64,000 nt of DNA from Dactylosporangium sp. AC04546 (GCF_022095675.1 NZ_JAHYSG010000039.1:1-64000); one strand, 5' to 3'; counted from the stretch's first letter, positions 52,500-62,595 are shown. The notes: generated from the letters alone by a model not told the origin. Program-made: numbers and translations.

Positions 52500-53348
52500 T
52501 CAGTCCGGGCGGTGGGCGACGAGCACGGGGCACTCCGCGTGGTGCATGAGCTGCTGGCCGACCGAGCCGAGCAGCAGGCCGGTGAAGCCGCCGTGCCCGC
52601 GGCTGCCGACGACGACGAGCCGCGCGGTGCGTGAGGCGCCGACGAGGACCTGGGCCGCGCGGCCCAGGGCGAGGACGGCCCGGACCTTGACGGCCGGGTA
52701 CTTCTCGGCCCAGCCGGTCAGGGACTGCTGCAGCGCCTCGCGTTCGGACGCCTCGACCATGCGCAGCGGCAGCACGGACGGCGGCGGCGGGGAGTACGCG
52801 CGGACGGCGACGAGCTCGGCACCCCGCGACGCCGCCTGCTCGAATGCGAGGGCGAGCGCCGCACCGGTGGACGGCGAGCCGTCGACGCCGACGACGACCG
52901 GCCCGTCGCCCGTGTCGGAGTCGCCGCGCACGACCGCGACCGGAACCCGCGCGTGCGTCGCGACCTGCTGGCTCACCGAGCCCATGAGCAGGTTGGTCAG
53001 GCCACCCGAACCCCGGTTGCCCACGACGAGCAGCCGGGCGCCGGCGGCGGCGTCGAGCAGGACCGGCGCCGGGACACCGCGGACGGTGGTGGCGACGATC
53101 TGCACGCCGGCGTGCCGCTCGTGCAGGTGTGCCACGAGGTCGTCGAGCTTCTCCTCGGCCAGGGTCTCCGCGTCGGCGGCCGCCTGTGCGGACACGCCGT
53201 CGTAGTAGGCGACGGTCCAGGAAGGCTGGTAGGCGTGCACGATGTGCAGCGCGGCGCCGGTCCGGCCGGCCTCCGCGACGGCCCAGCGGACCGCGGCGCC
53301 GGCCTCGGCCGATCCGTCGTACCCGGCGACGATGCGTTGGCGGTTCAT
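52500..53348 (-). CDS. Universal stress protein, two-domain
   Basis: 282 aa, two Usp domains (about 1-145 and 150-282). Both have the ATP-binding G-2x-G-9x-G-(S/T) motif: VVGNRGSGGLTNLLMGSVSQ and VVGSRGHGGFTGLLLGSVGQ. Actinobacterial tandem Usp proteins are often in dormancy or hypoxia regulons; here nothing shows the regulation. The ATG at 53348 follows GGAGGACG. Confidence 0.9.
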   Translation of the reverse strand: MNRQRIVAGYDGSAEAGAAVRWAVAEAGRTGAALHIVHAYQPSWTVAYYDGVSAQAAADAETLAEEKLDDLVAHLHERHAGVQIVATTVRGVPAPVLLDAAAGARLLVVGNRGSGGLTNLLMGSVSQQVATHARVPVAVVRGDSDTGDGPVVVGVDGSPSTGAALALAFEQAASRGAELVAVRAYSPPPPSVLPLRMVEASEREALQQSLTGWAEKYPAVKVRAVLALGRAAQVLVGASRTARLVVVGSRGHGGFTGLLLGSVGQQLMHHAECPVLVAHRPD

Positions 53349-53454
53349 CACGTCCTCCTCGGTCTGTGCCGTCAGCATGCGCCGGTCCGGACCTCGCGGG
53401 CAGAGGACATCGACGGGAACGGACGGGACCTTCGTCCCGTGCTCCCATAGATAA

Positions 53455-54591
53455 TTCGTAGGCACGCCCGACCGGACCCTGTTCGCCCCGAACGAGCAGC
53501 GGTTCGCCAGCTACCTGGCGACCCTGCCGGCGATGGTCAACGACATCGAGGACACCGACCCGGCCACGTACGGTTTCATGCGCGGCGGCTGGTGGCGCGA
53601 GCCCGCATCCTGGTTCAACTCCCGTGTGCAGGAACATGTGTTCACCCTGGGCTGGTTCCACGCCAACCACCGGCCCTGGAACCCCTACTGCGGGGACGCC
53701 GCGCTGGCCGGCCGGCTCGACGCCGCGCTGCAGCACTACCTGGGCCTGCAACACCCCGACGGCGCCTGGCCGGAGTACAGCCGCGCCGCGCACTCGCTCG
53801 CGGCGACCGGGTTCGGCCTCGGCTACCTCGCCAGGACGCTGGACAACCTGCGCCGCGCCGGCGCCCTGCCGCAGCGCCCCGGCCGGATTCTTCTACGACC
53901 CGCGCGGGTTCGACATCAACTACAACTTCGAGGTGATGCTGCCCGAGATCGCCGAGATCCACCTGCGCACCGGCAGCCGCCCGATCCTGTCGATGGCGCT
54001 GCGGTTCACCGACTGGTTCGGCTACAACCTGCTGCGCGAGCCGGACGGCTCGGGCTGGCTGACCTACTACGCGGTGTCGGCCCGCACCAGCGTCGCGTAC
54101 TACGACGACGTCGTGCCGGACCCGGACCGGACCAGCCTCGGTTCGATGTTCGTGCCCGCGGTCCCGAACCTGATTCCTCTGGCACCCCACGGCCGGCACG
54201 ATCGTGCACGCCCAGCAGACCGACACCGGGTGCTGGTCGACCGTGCTGCCGAACGGCAACCCGGACGGGCGCAGCAACCTGGTCGCCGAGTACCTCATCG
54301 GCGAGCGGGCCTGGACCGGCGAGCCGCGCTTCCCCGGCTCGGCCCCGGTCCGCGTGCGCTACCAGATCCCGGACGGCCGGATCAAGACCGAGCTGACCGT
54401 GGCGCGGGGTGCGCTGACCCGCTCGGTGCAGGTGACCTCGGCCGTCACCGAGCAGATTCCGCTGGGGCACCCCGCACCAGGCGACGCTCAACACGTCCTC
54501 GCGCACGTACCTGCGCGACGGCCGCCGGCGGGTGCACGTGCTGCGCATCCCGCACGACGGCCGGTTCGAGGTACGCGTCCTGCTGTCCTGA
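53455..54591 (+). pseudogene. Frameshifted remnant of an enzyme-like gene
   Basis: The reading frame is open from 53455, without a start, and shifts frame at about 53885, 54175 and 54465. The successive pieces contain MRGGWWREPASWFNSRVQEH, then FFYDPRGFDINYNFEVMLPE, then GTIVHAQQTDTGCWSTVLPN, then TYLRDGRRRVHVLRIPHDGR with a TGA at 54589-54591. Trp/His/Tyr-rich helical segments suggest an (alpha/alpha) toroid enzyme such as a polysaccharide lyase or unsaturated glycosyl hydrolase, but I cannot name the family. The shifts recur at IPLWHP-type sites, so sequencing error is less likely than decay. N terminus missing. Confidence 0.65.
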
Positions 54592-54609
54592 GCCGCGCTC
54601 GGCAGCCGC

Positions 54610-55425
54610 CTACGGCCGGGCGCGGCGGCCGACGGTGGTGAACATCCAGTAGGAGTACGCGAGCGTCCGCGGGTCCTGCATGGCCTCGCGGAGCAGGTCG
54701 AGCTGCTCGACGGTCATCCCGCGGCCGAGCAGCTCGTCCTGCAGCTGGTAGGAGTTGCTGACGTGCAGCAGGTTCCCGGCCGTGCCGCCGGCCCACAGCC
54801 GGTTGTGGACCACGGTGCTCACGTCGACCAGCCCGGCGGCCCGCATGGCGAGGGGGACGGTGCGGGCCCAGCCGAGGTCCGCGCCGTGCTCGGTCAGGAT
54901 CGACAGGATCGCGTCCTGGAAGGCGTCGTACGCCGCGGCCGCCTCCGCGCTCCCGGCGTGCAGCAGCCAGTTCCGGTCGGTGCAGTCCCAGTCGGACACC
55001 ACGAGCAGGCCGCCGGGCTTGAGGGCGCCGGCCAGCCGGTCGAGGACGAGGGCCCGCTCGGTCAGGTGCAGCAGCACCAGCCGGGCGTGGATGAGGTCGT
55101 AGCCGTGCGGTGGCAGGTCGACGGTGCGCACGTCGCCCTGCAGGACGGTGACGTTGCCGGCGGCGGTGTCGATGTGGCGCGGGTCGAGGTCCAGGGCCGT
55201 GACGCGGCCGGTCGGGCCGACCTGGCCGGCGATCCAGCGGGTCACCGTGCCGGCGCCGGGACCGATGTCCAGGCAGCGCCAGCCGATGCCCGTGCCGATC
55301 GAGGCCAGGACCTTGATGGTGTGCTCGTCGAGGATGTCGGCCAGCAGGGTCAGCTGGCGCGAGCCCTGCGGATCCGCGTTCCTGAAGGTGTACTCCGACG
55401 CTTCCTCAACAGCGTCAATGGTCAT
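54610..55425 (-). CDS. SAM-dependent methyltransferase
   Basis: 271 aa class I methyltransferase. Motif I is CLDIGPGAGTVTRWIAG, the acidic ribose-binding end of strand 2 is VTALDLDPRHID, followed by LQGDVRTVDLP and LKPGGLLVVSDWD. Substrate unknown; the open C-terminal region is like those modifying natural products. The ATG at 55425 follows CAGGAGG. Confidence 0.88.
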   Translation of the reverse strand: MTIDAVEEASEYTFRNADPQGSRQLTLLADILDEHTIKVLASIGTGIGWRCLDIGPGAGTVTRWIAGQVGPTGRVTALDLDPRHIDTAAGNVTVLQGDVRTVDLPPHGYDLIHARLVLLHLTERALVLDRLAGALKPGGLLVVSDWDCTDRNWLLHAGSAEAAAAYDAFQDAILSILTEHGADLGWARTVPLAMRAAGLVDVSTVVHNRLWAGGTAGNLLHVSNSYQLQDELLGRGMTVEQLDLLREAMQDPRTLAYSYWMFTTVGRRARP

Positions 55426-55723
55426 CGAGGATGCCTCCTGGTCGTGGGTCGGTACGTGCCGCGGCCGGCACAGCATTTCCGGTCCTGCCGGCGCACGAAT
55501 GGGCCGGAGGTCCCGCCGGTCGGGGACGAAGGTCACCGGGACGGCCGCGGGCCGCCGAGGGTCAGCCGCTGTGGTCCACCAGACGGACCACGGGTACCAT
55601 CTAAAGGTCCACCGTCGATGCTAAGGAGCGGATGACGGAAGAGGCAAGCGGCGCTTTCGATGCACGGTGCATGATTTCGTGGCCCGGATGGACCGCTGGA
55701 CGGACCATCACTACGGTCGCGCC

Positions 55724-57604
55724 ATGACCACCATCGACCGGCGCCACCTTCTTGTCGGTACCGCCGCCCTCACGGTGAGCGCCGCACTCACCACCCCGGC
55801 ATATGCGGCGCCGCATCGCCCGAGCGAACTCGGCGAGGCCCAGCCCCTGGACGGCCGGGCGTTCCCCGCCTACGACTACACGCGCGCCAACAAGCTGCCC
55901 CGGGAGATGACCGGGTACTGGACCAAGTCGTTCGACGTCGCGGGCACCACGCGCACCGCGAAGGTGTACATCTCCGCCGAGACGCCGGTCCGGTCCTACT
56001 ACACGGTGATCGCGGTACCGGACGGTGCCGGCACCGCGGAGTTCCTGCAGTCGTCGGGCTGGCGGGACGTGGCCGACCAGCGGCAGGAGGGCCTGTTCGT
56101 CCTCGAGCCCGGACCGGGCGGCTGGGCCGGCGCCGAGGCCGAGGCCGCGTACGTCGCCGCGGCGATGGCGTTCCACCAGGGCAACAGCTACTTCTCGATC
56201 TTCGGGGAGCACTACCTCGTCGGGTACGGCAGCGGCGCACCCGTCCTGGAGGCCTGGGCGGTCGCGAACCCGCTGCGCGTCATCGCCCAGGCGTACGCGG
56301 ACTCGGCCGGCCTGAGCGCCGAGTACCTGGCCTCGTACGCGGCCCGTGAGTTCGACGGCCAGACCCCGTACACGCCGGTCGACCTGCCGGCCGGTCTCCG
56401 GCGCATCCGCTACGACGAGACGGTGCTGCCGACCTGGTACCTGCACCCCGACCCGCGCTCGTCCGCCGCCAGCGTGGCCTACTGGAAGCACGCCAACGAC
56501 ACCGTGGCCTCCGCCGGCCACGACGGCACCCTCGGTACCGTGTACCGGCAGCGCCCCGGCTCGAGCCGGTGGATGACCTCCCACGCCGGACCGATCTCGA
56601 AGGTCGCGGTCCAGGAGCACCGCGCCGACCCCCGCAGCAGGACGACGACCCGCCGGATCGTCGACTTCCTGTCCGCCTACACCCGTTACGAGAACTCGTT
56701 CGCGTACGGCAACGCGCTGTACGAGCGCGCCGACTTCCGGCGCCTGGGCGTCGAGGTCCACACCATGCAGGTGGCGGGCTTCGTCCGGGAGTACCTCGTG
56801 TACGTGCCCCGATCCGCCCGGCGCAGGGCGCCCGTCGTGCTCGTCTGGCCCGGCGACAGCCAGACCGACAAGGTGTTCATGGACGCCACGCAGTGGTGGA
56901 AGGTCGCCGAACGCGAAGGGTTCGTCCTCGTCGTCGTCTGCGAGCAGTACAGCCGCACGTCCGTGGTCGTCAGCCACCGCGACTCACTGACCTTCTTCCG
57001 TCAGCTGCGTGAGACGATCACCGCCCGCTACGACGTCGACCCCACGCGCTGGTACTCGACCGGGCAGTCCGCCGGCAGCCAGGTCACGCAGAACCTCGCC
57101 ATCGCCTTCCCCGAGTACTTCGCCGCGGTCGCGACGACGTCGTTCCCCGCCGCCCCGAACGCGGCCGGCACGGTCAGCATCGACGGGGTGGCGTACCCGG
57201 CCGCCGGGAGGGCGATCCCGAACTACATGATCTACGGCTACGGCGACATCCAGCAGTTCGTGGGCACGCTCTGGGACGACACGGCGAACCTGACCGACAG
57301 CTGGGCGCGGTACCACCTCGGGGTGGACGGCCTGACCCTCGCCGACGCCGACACGACCGCCGGGCGGCGCAGCGGCTTCCACGACCGCTTCCAGACCTGG
57401 ACCTGGAACGCGCCGGGCACCGCCATCCCGATCTTCAAGTTGACCAGGAACCTGTACCGCTCGCACAACACCACGGCCGAGGAGCCGCCCCTGCTGTGGG
57501 ACTTCCTCAAGCACTACAGCCACGAGGTCGGCAAGGACGGCGCGGTCACCCGCTACTACAGCCCCTCGGCGTTCGGCCGGCCCGGGGACCGGCGACGCCT
57601 CTGA
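55724..57604 (+). CDS. Secreted esterase, PHB-depolymerase/feruloyl-esterase-like
   Basis: 626 aa. The N terminus (DRRHLLVGTAALTVSAALTT) is a twin-arginine-type signal ending at AYA. The C-terminal half is an alpha/beta-hydrolase: PVVLVWPGDSQTDKVFMD for the oxyanion region, and the nucleophile elbow GQSAGSQ (S449). The rest resembles PHB depolymerases and related esterases. The N-terminal half (about 40-310) has no family I recognise. The ATG at 55724 is used; a longer form from 55667 would precede the signal peptide. Confidence 0.8.
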   Translation: MTTIDRRHLLVGTAALTVSAALTTPAYAAPHRPSELGEAQPLDGRAFPAYDYTRANKLPREMTGYWTKSFDVAGTTRTAKVYISAETPVRSYYTVIAVPDGAGTAEFLQSSGWRDVADQRQEGLFVLEPGPGGWAGAEAEAAYVAAAMAFHQGNSYFSIFGEHYLVGYGSGAPVLEAWAVANPLRVIAQAYADSAGLSAEYLASYAAREFDGQTPYTPVDLPAGLRRIRYDETVLPTWYLHPDPRSSAASVAYWKHANDTVASAGHDGTLGTVYRQRPGSSRWMTSHAGPISKVAVQEHRADPRSRTTTRRIVDFLSAYTRYENSFAYGNALYERADFRRLGVEVHTMQVAGFVREYLVYVPRSARRRAPVVLVWPGDSQTDKVFMDATQWWKVAEREGFVLVVVCEQYSRTSVVVSHRDSLTFFRQLRETITARYDVDPTRWYSTGQSAGSQVTQNLAIAFPEYFAAVATTSFPAAPNAAGTVSIDGVAYPAAGRAIPNYMIYGYGDIQQFVGTLWDDTANLTDSWARYHLGVDGLTLADADTTAGRRSGFHDRFQTWTWNAPGTAIPIFKLTRNLYRSHNTTAEEPPLLWDFLKHYSHEVGKDGAVTRYYSPSAFGRPGDRRRL

Positions 57605-57668
57605 ACCGCTGCGGTTGTGAAGGTTCTGTACTCGGGCACACGGGGATCGGTGCGGCAGTCTACAGTTC

Positions 57669-58565
57669 GTGATCGTGCGCCGTATCACCCTCGTGGCCCT
57701 CGCCGCGGTACTGCTGACCGGATGTTCGGGCACCGACGGCAAGGTCACCGACGGGCTGGGGGCGCTGCCGGTGCCGTCCGCGGCGGTGCCGGCGACCGGC
57801 GCGTGCCTCGCGACGGGCGGCAACGTCGCGTACAACGACAAGGGCGACCCGTCGGCGACGCCGGTCGACTGCGCGAAGCCGCACAAGCTGGAGGTCGTGC
57901 AGGTCGCCCGGTTCCCCGACAGCGCGGAGCCGCCCGGCTGGGGCAGCCCGGCGATGCGCGCCGCCTACGCCGACTGCGGCAAGGCGGCGAGCGGGTACCT
58001 CGGCGGCGACTGGCACACCGGGTGGCTGTTCGTCCACGTGGGGCGGCCCTCCACCGCGGCCTGGGCGGGCGGTGCCCGGTCCTACGTCTGCGGCGTCGCC
58101 GAGTTCCAGCGCACCGACTGGTCCGCCCCCGCGCTCGAACGGACCGGGTCGCTGCGCGGGACGCTGGCCGGTGGCCCGCCGAAGTGCGCGGTGCTGGTCG
58201 GCAACCAGCCGGACCGGCAGGGCTTCTACACCCGCATCGCGGGCGAGCGGCGCACCGGCTGCACCGAGCTGCACGACGCCGAGCTCGCCGCGGTCCTGGA
58301 GATGCCCGACGGCGCCTACCCGGGCGACAAGGCACAGGCCGACTACCTGCTGCCCCGCTGCGTCACGGCGGTGACGACCCTGCTCGGCCTGACCCGCGAG
58401 GCGTTCGCCCGGCGCAGCGAGCTGTGGGTGCACTTCACGTGGCTCGACGACGAGAACGAGTGGCAGGCCGGCGAGCGCACGAGCCTCTGCTACGCGATCG
58501 TGTCCGCGTCGCATCAGGTCCGCGCCAGCCTCAAGGGCGTCGGCGCGGGCCCGCTGCCGTACTGA
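57669..58565 (+). CDS. Septum-formation-family lipoprotein
   Basis: 298 aa. The lipobox LLTGC (C19) starts the mature protein. Two repeats with GGNVAYNDKGDPSATPVDCA and TGCTELHDAELAAVLEMPDG follow the Septum_form domain pattern of Cys-containing extracellular modules. These are thought to act at the septum or cell wall in actinobacteria; the direct role is unproven. GTG start. Confidence 0.8.
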   Translation: MIVRRITLVALAAVLLTGCSGTDGKVTDGLGALPVPSAAVPATGACLATGGNVAYNDKGDPSATPVDCAKPHKLEVVQVARFPDSAEPPGWGSPAMRAAYADCGKAASGYLGGDWHTGWLFVHVGRPSTAAWAGGARSYVCGVAEFQRTDWSAPALERTGSLRGTLAGGPPKCAVLVGNQPDRQGFYTRIAGERRTGCTELHDAELAAVLEMPDGAYPGDKAQADYLLPRCVTAVTTLLGLTREAFARRSELWVHFTWLDDENEWQAGERTSLCYAIVSASHQVRASLKGVGAGPLPY

Positions 58566-58660
58566 CGATGGCCGCGACCCGACGGTGGGCCGGCGGTGGC
58601 CCGGCAGAGGCCCGGCAGAGGCCCGCCGGGCCGTGACGCGGGGTCGGTCCGCTGTGCGGG

Positions 58661-59563
58661 TCAGAGGGTGATGACCACCTTGCCGCGGGTGTGGCCGCCC
58701 TGGACGTGGGTGTGGGCGTCGGCGACCTTCTCCAGCGGGTAGGTGGTCTGCAGCCGCGGCGTGTAGGCGCCGCTGCCGCCGAGGCGCGCCGCCTCGGGCA
58801 CGTTGGCGCCCGCGTTCGGGGCGCCGGAGACGAGCGCCACGCCGAGGGCCGCGGCGCCGAAGTCGGCGACCGTCGAGACCCGTGCGGCGTCGCCGACGAG
58901 CGCGACGATCTCGGCCAGCGAGCCCGAGCCGGCGGTGTCGAGCGCGGCCTGGACCCCGCCGGGCGCGACCGCCCGCACGCGGTCGGCCAGGCCCTCGCCG
59001 TACGTGACGGGCGTCGCGCCGAGCTCGCGCAGGAACTCGTGGTTGGGCTCGCTCGCGGTGCCGATGACGGTGGCGCCGCGGGCGATCGCGATCTCGACGG
59101 CCGCCGAGCCGACGCCTCCCGCCGCGCCCTCGATTAGGATCGTCCGGCCGGCGAGGTCGCCGAGGGCGTCCAGACCGGCGATCGCCGTCGAGGACACGAG
59201 GCCGGCCGCGGCGGCCTGCTCCATCGACCAGCCGTCCGGCACGCCCGCCCACGCCGTGAGGACGGCAAGCTCGGCGGCGGCGCCGTCGCGGGTCAGACCG
59301 AACACGCGGTCGCCGGCCTGCACGCCCTCGACACCCTCGCCGACCTCGTCCACGGTCCCGGCCGCGTCGCTGCCCGCGACGGCGGGAAACGTGGTGGGGA
59401 TGAACTGGGCCATGTAGCCGGCGCGGAGCTTCCAGTCGACCGGGTTGACGCTGGTGGCGGCGACCCGGATCCGGATCTCGCCCGGCCCGGCGTGGGGCTC
59501 GGGAGCGTCGTCGACGGTGAGCACCTCGGGGCCGCCGAACTCGTGGAAACGGGCTGCGCGCAT
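58661..59563 (-). CDS. Zinc-independent MDR oxidoreductase (NADP-dependent)
   Basis: 300 aa. MRAARFHEFGGPEVL begins the GroES-like domain. GRTILIEGAAGGVGSAAVEI is the nucleotide-binding motif. No zinc cysteines, so a quinone-oxidoreductase-like enzyme. It has no operon partner. The ATG at 59563 is taken; a GTG six bases upstream is possible. Confidence 0.88.
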   Translation of the reverse strand: MRAARFHEFGGPEVLTVDDAPEPHAGPGEIRIRVAATSVNPVDWKLRAGYMAQFIPTTFPAVAGSDAAGTVDEVGEGVEGVQAGDRVFGLTRDGAAAELAVLTAWAGVPDGWSMEQAAAAGLVSSTAIAGLDALGDLAGRTILIEGAAGGVGSAAVEIAIARGATVIGTASEPNHEFLRELGATPVTYGEGLADRVRAVAPGGVQAALDTAGSGSLAEIVALVGDAARVSTVADFGAAALGVALVSGAPNAGANVPEAARLGGSGAYTPRLQTTYPLEKVADAHTHVQGGHTRGKVVITL

Positions 59564-59683
59564 GGTCACGACCTTCGTTGGGGGAGCGTTCGCGGAGGAG
59601 AGCGGATCACATCATGGGGCCGGCCGGGCCGGCGCGCCAGCGCGTCCCACTCCCGGGTGGATGTCACCCGGTCGGGCTCCGTG

Positions 59684-60787
59684 TCACGGTCCCTTGTGTA
59701 CGGTCGGCTCCGCCCGGCGGCGGGACGCCTCGACCGCGGCGACCGCGGCCGCCATGGTGGGCGCCAGCTGGGGGTCGACGACGTCCGGCAGGAGCCGGTG
59801 CGGGCCGAGCGCGTCCTCGCCGACCAGCCCGGCGAGGACGTCGGCCGCGGCCAGCAGCATCGCCGTGGTGATCCGCGGCGCCCGGGCGCTGAGCAGCCCG
59901 CGGACGATGCCGGGAAACGCGAGCAGCTCGGTGAGGTGGGTGGCGGTCACCGCGGCCGGTGATGCCGGGGGCTGCGGGCCGGCCAGCGCGAACACCACCG
60001 GTGGCGCCGCCATCGTGTCCACCAGGTGCTGGTCGAGCTGCCCGTCGGCGCTCGCCGCGACGACGGCGTCCGCGCCGGCGAGGGCCTGCGCGGGCCCGCC
60101 GTGCAGTCGCCGCGGGTTGGTGTGGCCGGCCAGCCACGCGGTGGGTTCGGGCGGCGTGTCGAGGGCGGGGTCGAGGATGCCGTGCGGGGTGCAGACCGTC
60201 ACGTCGGCGGCGCCGGCGTGCAGGAGCAGCCGGGTCACGGCGCCGGTGGTCACGCCCGAGCCCAGCACGACGATGCGGGCCGTGTGCAGGTCCTTGCCGG
60301 CGACACGCAGCGCGTTGCGCAGCGCGGCCAGGACGACGACCGGGGTGGCGTGCTGCTCGTCGTGGAACACCGGGACGTCGAGCGCGATCCGCAGGCGGCG
60401 CTCGATGTCGCGGCACGACGGCGAGGCGAAGCCGGTCAGGTCGACGGCCCCGAACGTCGGCGCGATCGCCCGGACCGCGGCGACCACACCATCGGTGCCG
60501 CGGGCGTGGCCGGTGTCCAGGCAGATCGGCACCGCGTCGATGCCGGCGAACTCGGCGTACAGCGCCGCCTTGGCCTCCACGAACGGCAGCGCGGCGGCCG
60601 GGCCGACGTCGCCCAGGCCGGGCACGGCGCTGCCGTCGCTGATCACCGCGACACGGTTCGGGCGGCCGGTCAGCTCGGCCGCCGCCTCCGGGCGCGCGGC
60701 GATCGCGGCCGCGAGACGGCCGGCCCCGCTCGTGTAGCGCAGCGCGAGGTCCCGCAGCGGTCGCCGGCCGTCGTCTGAGGCCTTCAT
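59684..60787 (-). CDS. Malic-enzyme homologue with altered metal site
   Basis: 367 aa. The overall layout is malic enzyme: the Tyr in [10 protein letters not shown], the catalytic Lys in [15 protein letters not shown], the APTFG segment, [20 protein letters not shown], and a Rossmann domain with [15 protein letters not shown]. The metal-binding Glu-Asp of the usual LED(I)xAP motif is replaced ([10 protein letters not shown]), and HDDQHGTA reads HDEQHATP. Decarboxylating malic activity may therefore be lost. The ATG at 60787 is eight bases from an AGAGTT-TATC-AACTCT palindrome. Confidence 0.78.
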   Translation of the reverse strand: MKASDDGRRPLRDLALRYTSGAGRLAAAIAARPEAAAELTGRPNRVAVISDGSAVPGLGDVGPAAALPFVEAKAALYAEFAGIDAVPICLDTGHARGTDGVVAAVRAIAPTFGAVDLTGFASPSCRDIERRLRIALDVPVFHDEQHATPVVVLAALRNALRVAGKDLHTARIVVLGSGVTTGAVTRLLLHAGAADVTVCTPHGILDPALDTPPEPTAWLAGHTNPRRLHGGPAQALAGADAVVAASADGQLDQHLVDTMAAPPVVFALAGPQPPASPAAVTATHLTELLAFPGIVRGLLSARAPRITTAMLLAAADVLAGLVGEDALGPHRLLPDVVDPQLAPTMAAAVAAVEASRRRAEPTVHKGP

Positions 60788-60794
60788 CAATTGC

Positions 60795-60810
60795 AGAGTT
60801 TATCAACTCT
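60795..60810. promoter_or_regulatory. Palindrome before the malic-enzyme homologue
   Basis: AGAGTTTATCAACTCT, six-base arms around TATC. It shares TTTATCA with the larger palindrome at 62568-62595, so the same ArsR regulator might bind both. Very close to the start codon. Confidence 0.5.
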
Positions 60811-60816
60811 TCGAGT

Positions 60817-60869
60817 TCGGAGGGTTTCGGAGGGTTTCGGAGGGTTCTCGGAGGGTTCTCGGAGGGTTC
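60817..60869. repeat. Five tandem 10/11-bp repeats
   Basis: TCGGAGGGTT repeated twice, then TCGGAGGGTTC three times, immediately after the stop of the SulP gene at 60868-60870 and upstream of the malic-enzyme homologue. On the minus strand it reads GAACCCTCCGA repeats. The function is unknown; slippage may vary its length and the spacing to the next gene. Confidence 0.8.
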
Positions 60870-62526
60870 AGGAACCGCGCATGAGGTCGCGGGCGTAGGC
60901 GATCGCCTCGGGGGTGCCGGGGAACCGGGGGAGCCGGTCGGCGACGCCGAGGGCGGTGAGCACCTGGTCGTGGTGCGGGGCGATGCCGGACAGCAGCACG
61001 GTGATGCCGCGGCGGCGCAGCCGGGAGATGGCGTCGCCCAGCACGTGCGCGCCGGTCGCGTCGACGGTCGTGACCCGCGACATGCGCAGGATGACGACGC
61101 GGACGTCGGCGACCTCGGACAGCTCCAGCAGGAAGTGGTGGGCGGCGGCGAAGAAGAGCGGACCGTCGAGCCGGTAGGCGACGATGTGCTCGGCCAGCAG
61201 CTGATGCTCTTCGTCGCTGTGGTCGGTGGTGTCCAGCGGTACCTGCTCCAGCCGGGCGGTGCGGGCCACGGCGCGCAGCGCCAGCACGACGGCGGCGCCG
61301 AGCCCGACCACGACCGCGGCGACGAGGTCGACGGCGACGGTGACCAGGAAGGTGAGGGCGAGCACGAGCGCGTCGCCGCGGGTCGATCGGGCGAGCGCCA
61401 GCAGCGCGCTGGCCTCGACCATCCGCACGGTGGTGGCGAGGAGGACCCCGGCGAGCGCGGCGAGCGGGATGCCGGCGACGAGCGGCGCGGCGACGAGGAC
61501 GATCCCGGCCAGGACCGCGGCGTGGGTGAGCGCGGCCAGCTTCGAGCCGGCGCCCGCCCGGACGTTCACGGCGGTCCGCGCGATCGCCGCGGTGGCGGGA
61601 ATGCCGCCGAAGACCGGGGTGACGAGGTTGGCCAGGCCCTGTCCGAACAGCTCGCGGTCGGGGTCGTGATGCTGGTCGACGCTCATGGCGTCGGCGACGG
61701 TGGCGCAGAGCAGGCTCTCCAGCGCCGCGAGGGCGGCCACGGCCAGTGCGGAGGGCAGCAGCCGGGCGACGGCGGACGGGTCGAGGAAGTCCAGCGACGG
61801 GGCGGGCAGGCCGGCGGGCAGCGCGCCGATGCGGGCCATGTCGAGGTGCAGGACCGCGGCGAGGGCCGTCGCCGCGGCGACCGCGATGAGCGACCACGGC
61901 AGCTGCGGGCGCCAGCGGCCGCCGGCCAGCATCGCGGCGGCGACGCCGAGGGCCGTCAGCACCGGCGTGGGCGCGGGATCGGCGACGAAGCGCACCACGG
62001 CGTCGGCGGCGAGGGCCCACACCTTCTCGCCGTGCGCATCGGTGACCCCGAGCGCGGCGGGCACCTGCTGCAGCGCGATCACCACGGCGATCCCGGCGGT
62101 GAACCCCTCGACCACCGGGGTCGGCAGGTACCGCACGTACCGGCCGAGGCGGGCCAGCGCGAGGACGAGCAGGACCACGCCGGCCATGGCCCCGACCATC
62201 AGCACGCCGGTCGGCCCGAAGTCGGCGACGACCGGCACCAGCACGACGGTCATCGCGCCGGTCGGCCCGGACACCTGCAGGTTCGACCCGCCGAAGACGG
62301 CGGCCACCGCCCCGGCGACGACGGCGGTGACGAGACCCGCCCCCGCGCCGAGCCCGGAGGAGGCGCCGAAGGCGAGCGCGAGCGGCAGCGCCACCACGGC
62401 GACGGTGAGTCCCGCCAGCAGGTCCCGCCGCGGGTTGCGGCGCGCGGCGACCCAGTCCGAGCGCGTGGGCAGCAGCCGTGTCAGCCGCCCGGTGGTACCG
62501 CGGGCAGCCATGTTGCGGACCGCCAT
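60868..62526 (-). CDS. SulP-family anion transporter with STAS domain
   Basis: 552 aa. Ten to twelve transmembrane segments (about 25-415) include SGPTGAMTVVLVPVVADFGP and ELFGQGLANLVTPVFGGIPA, the SulP transport signature. The C-terminal STAS domain (about 430-552) includes RMSRVTTVDATGAHVLGDAI. Substrates of the family are sulfate, bicarbonate or other anions. The ATG at 62526 is used; a GTG at 62532 is an alternative closer to GGAGG. Preceded by a 28-bp palindrome and divergent from an ArsR regulator. Confidence 0.9.
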   Translation of the reverse strand: MAVRNMAARGTTGRLTRLLPTRSDWVAARRNPRRDLLAGLTVAVVALPLALAFGASSGLGAGAGLVTAVVAGAVAAVFGGSNLQVSGPTGAMTVVLVPVVADFGPTGVLMVGAMAGVVLLVLALARLGRYVRYLPTPVVEGFTAGIAVVIALQQVPAALGVTDAHGEKVWALAADAVVRFVADPAPTPVLTALGVAAAMLAGGRWRPQLPWSLIAVAAATALAAVLHLDMARIGALPAGLPAPSLDFLDPSAVARLLPSALAVAALAALESLLCATVADAMSVDQHHDPDRELFGQGLANLVTPVFGGIPATAAIARTAVNVRAGAGSKLAALTHAAVLAGIVLVAAPLVAGIPLAALAGVLLATTVRMVEASALLALARSTRGDALVLALTFLVTVAVDLVAAVVVGLGAAVVLALRAVARTARLEQVPLDTTDHSDEEHQLLAEHIVAYRLDGPLFFAAAHHFLLELSEVADVRVVILRMSRVTTVDATGAHVLGDAISRLRRRGITVLLSGIAPHHDQVLTALGVADRLPRFPGTPEAIAYARDLMRGS

Positions 62527-62567
62527 GCCCACCGCACCTCCGTCCGCGAGTCACGCACTGTCGATCG

Positions 62568-62595
62568 GAAGACTTTATCAGTTGATAAAGTCTTC
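62568..62595. promoter_or_regulatory. ArsR-type operator palindrome
   Basis: Perfect 13-bp arms GAAGACTTTATCA and TGATAAAGTCTTC around a two-base centre. It sits 42 bp before the SulP start and 104 bp before the arsR start, so it can control both genes. Confidence 0.85.
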
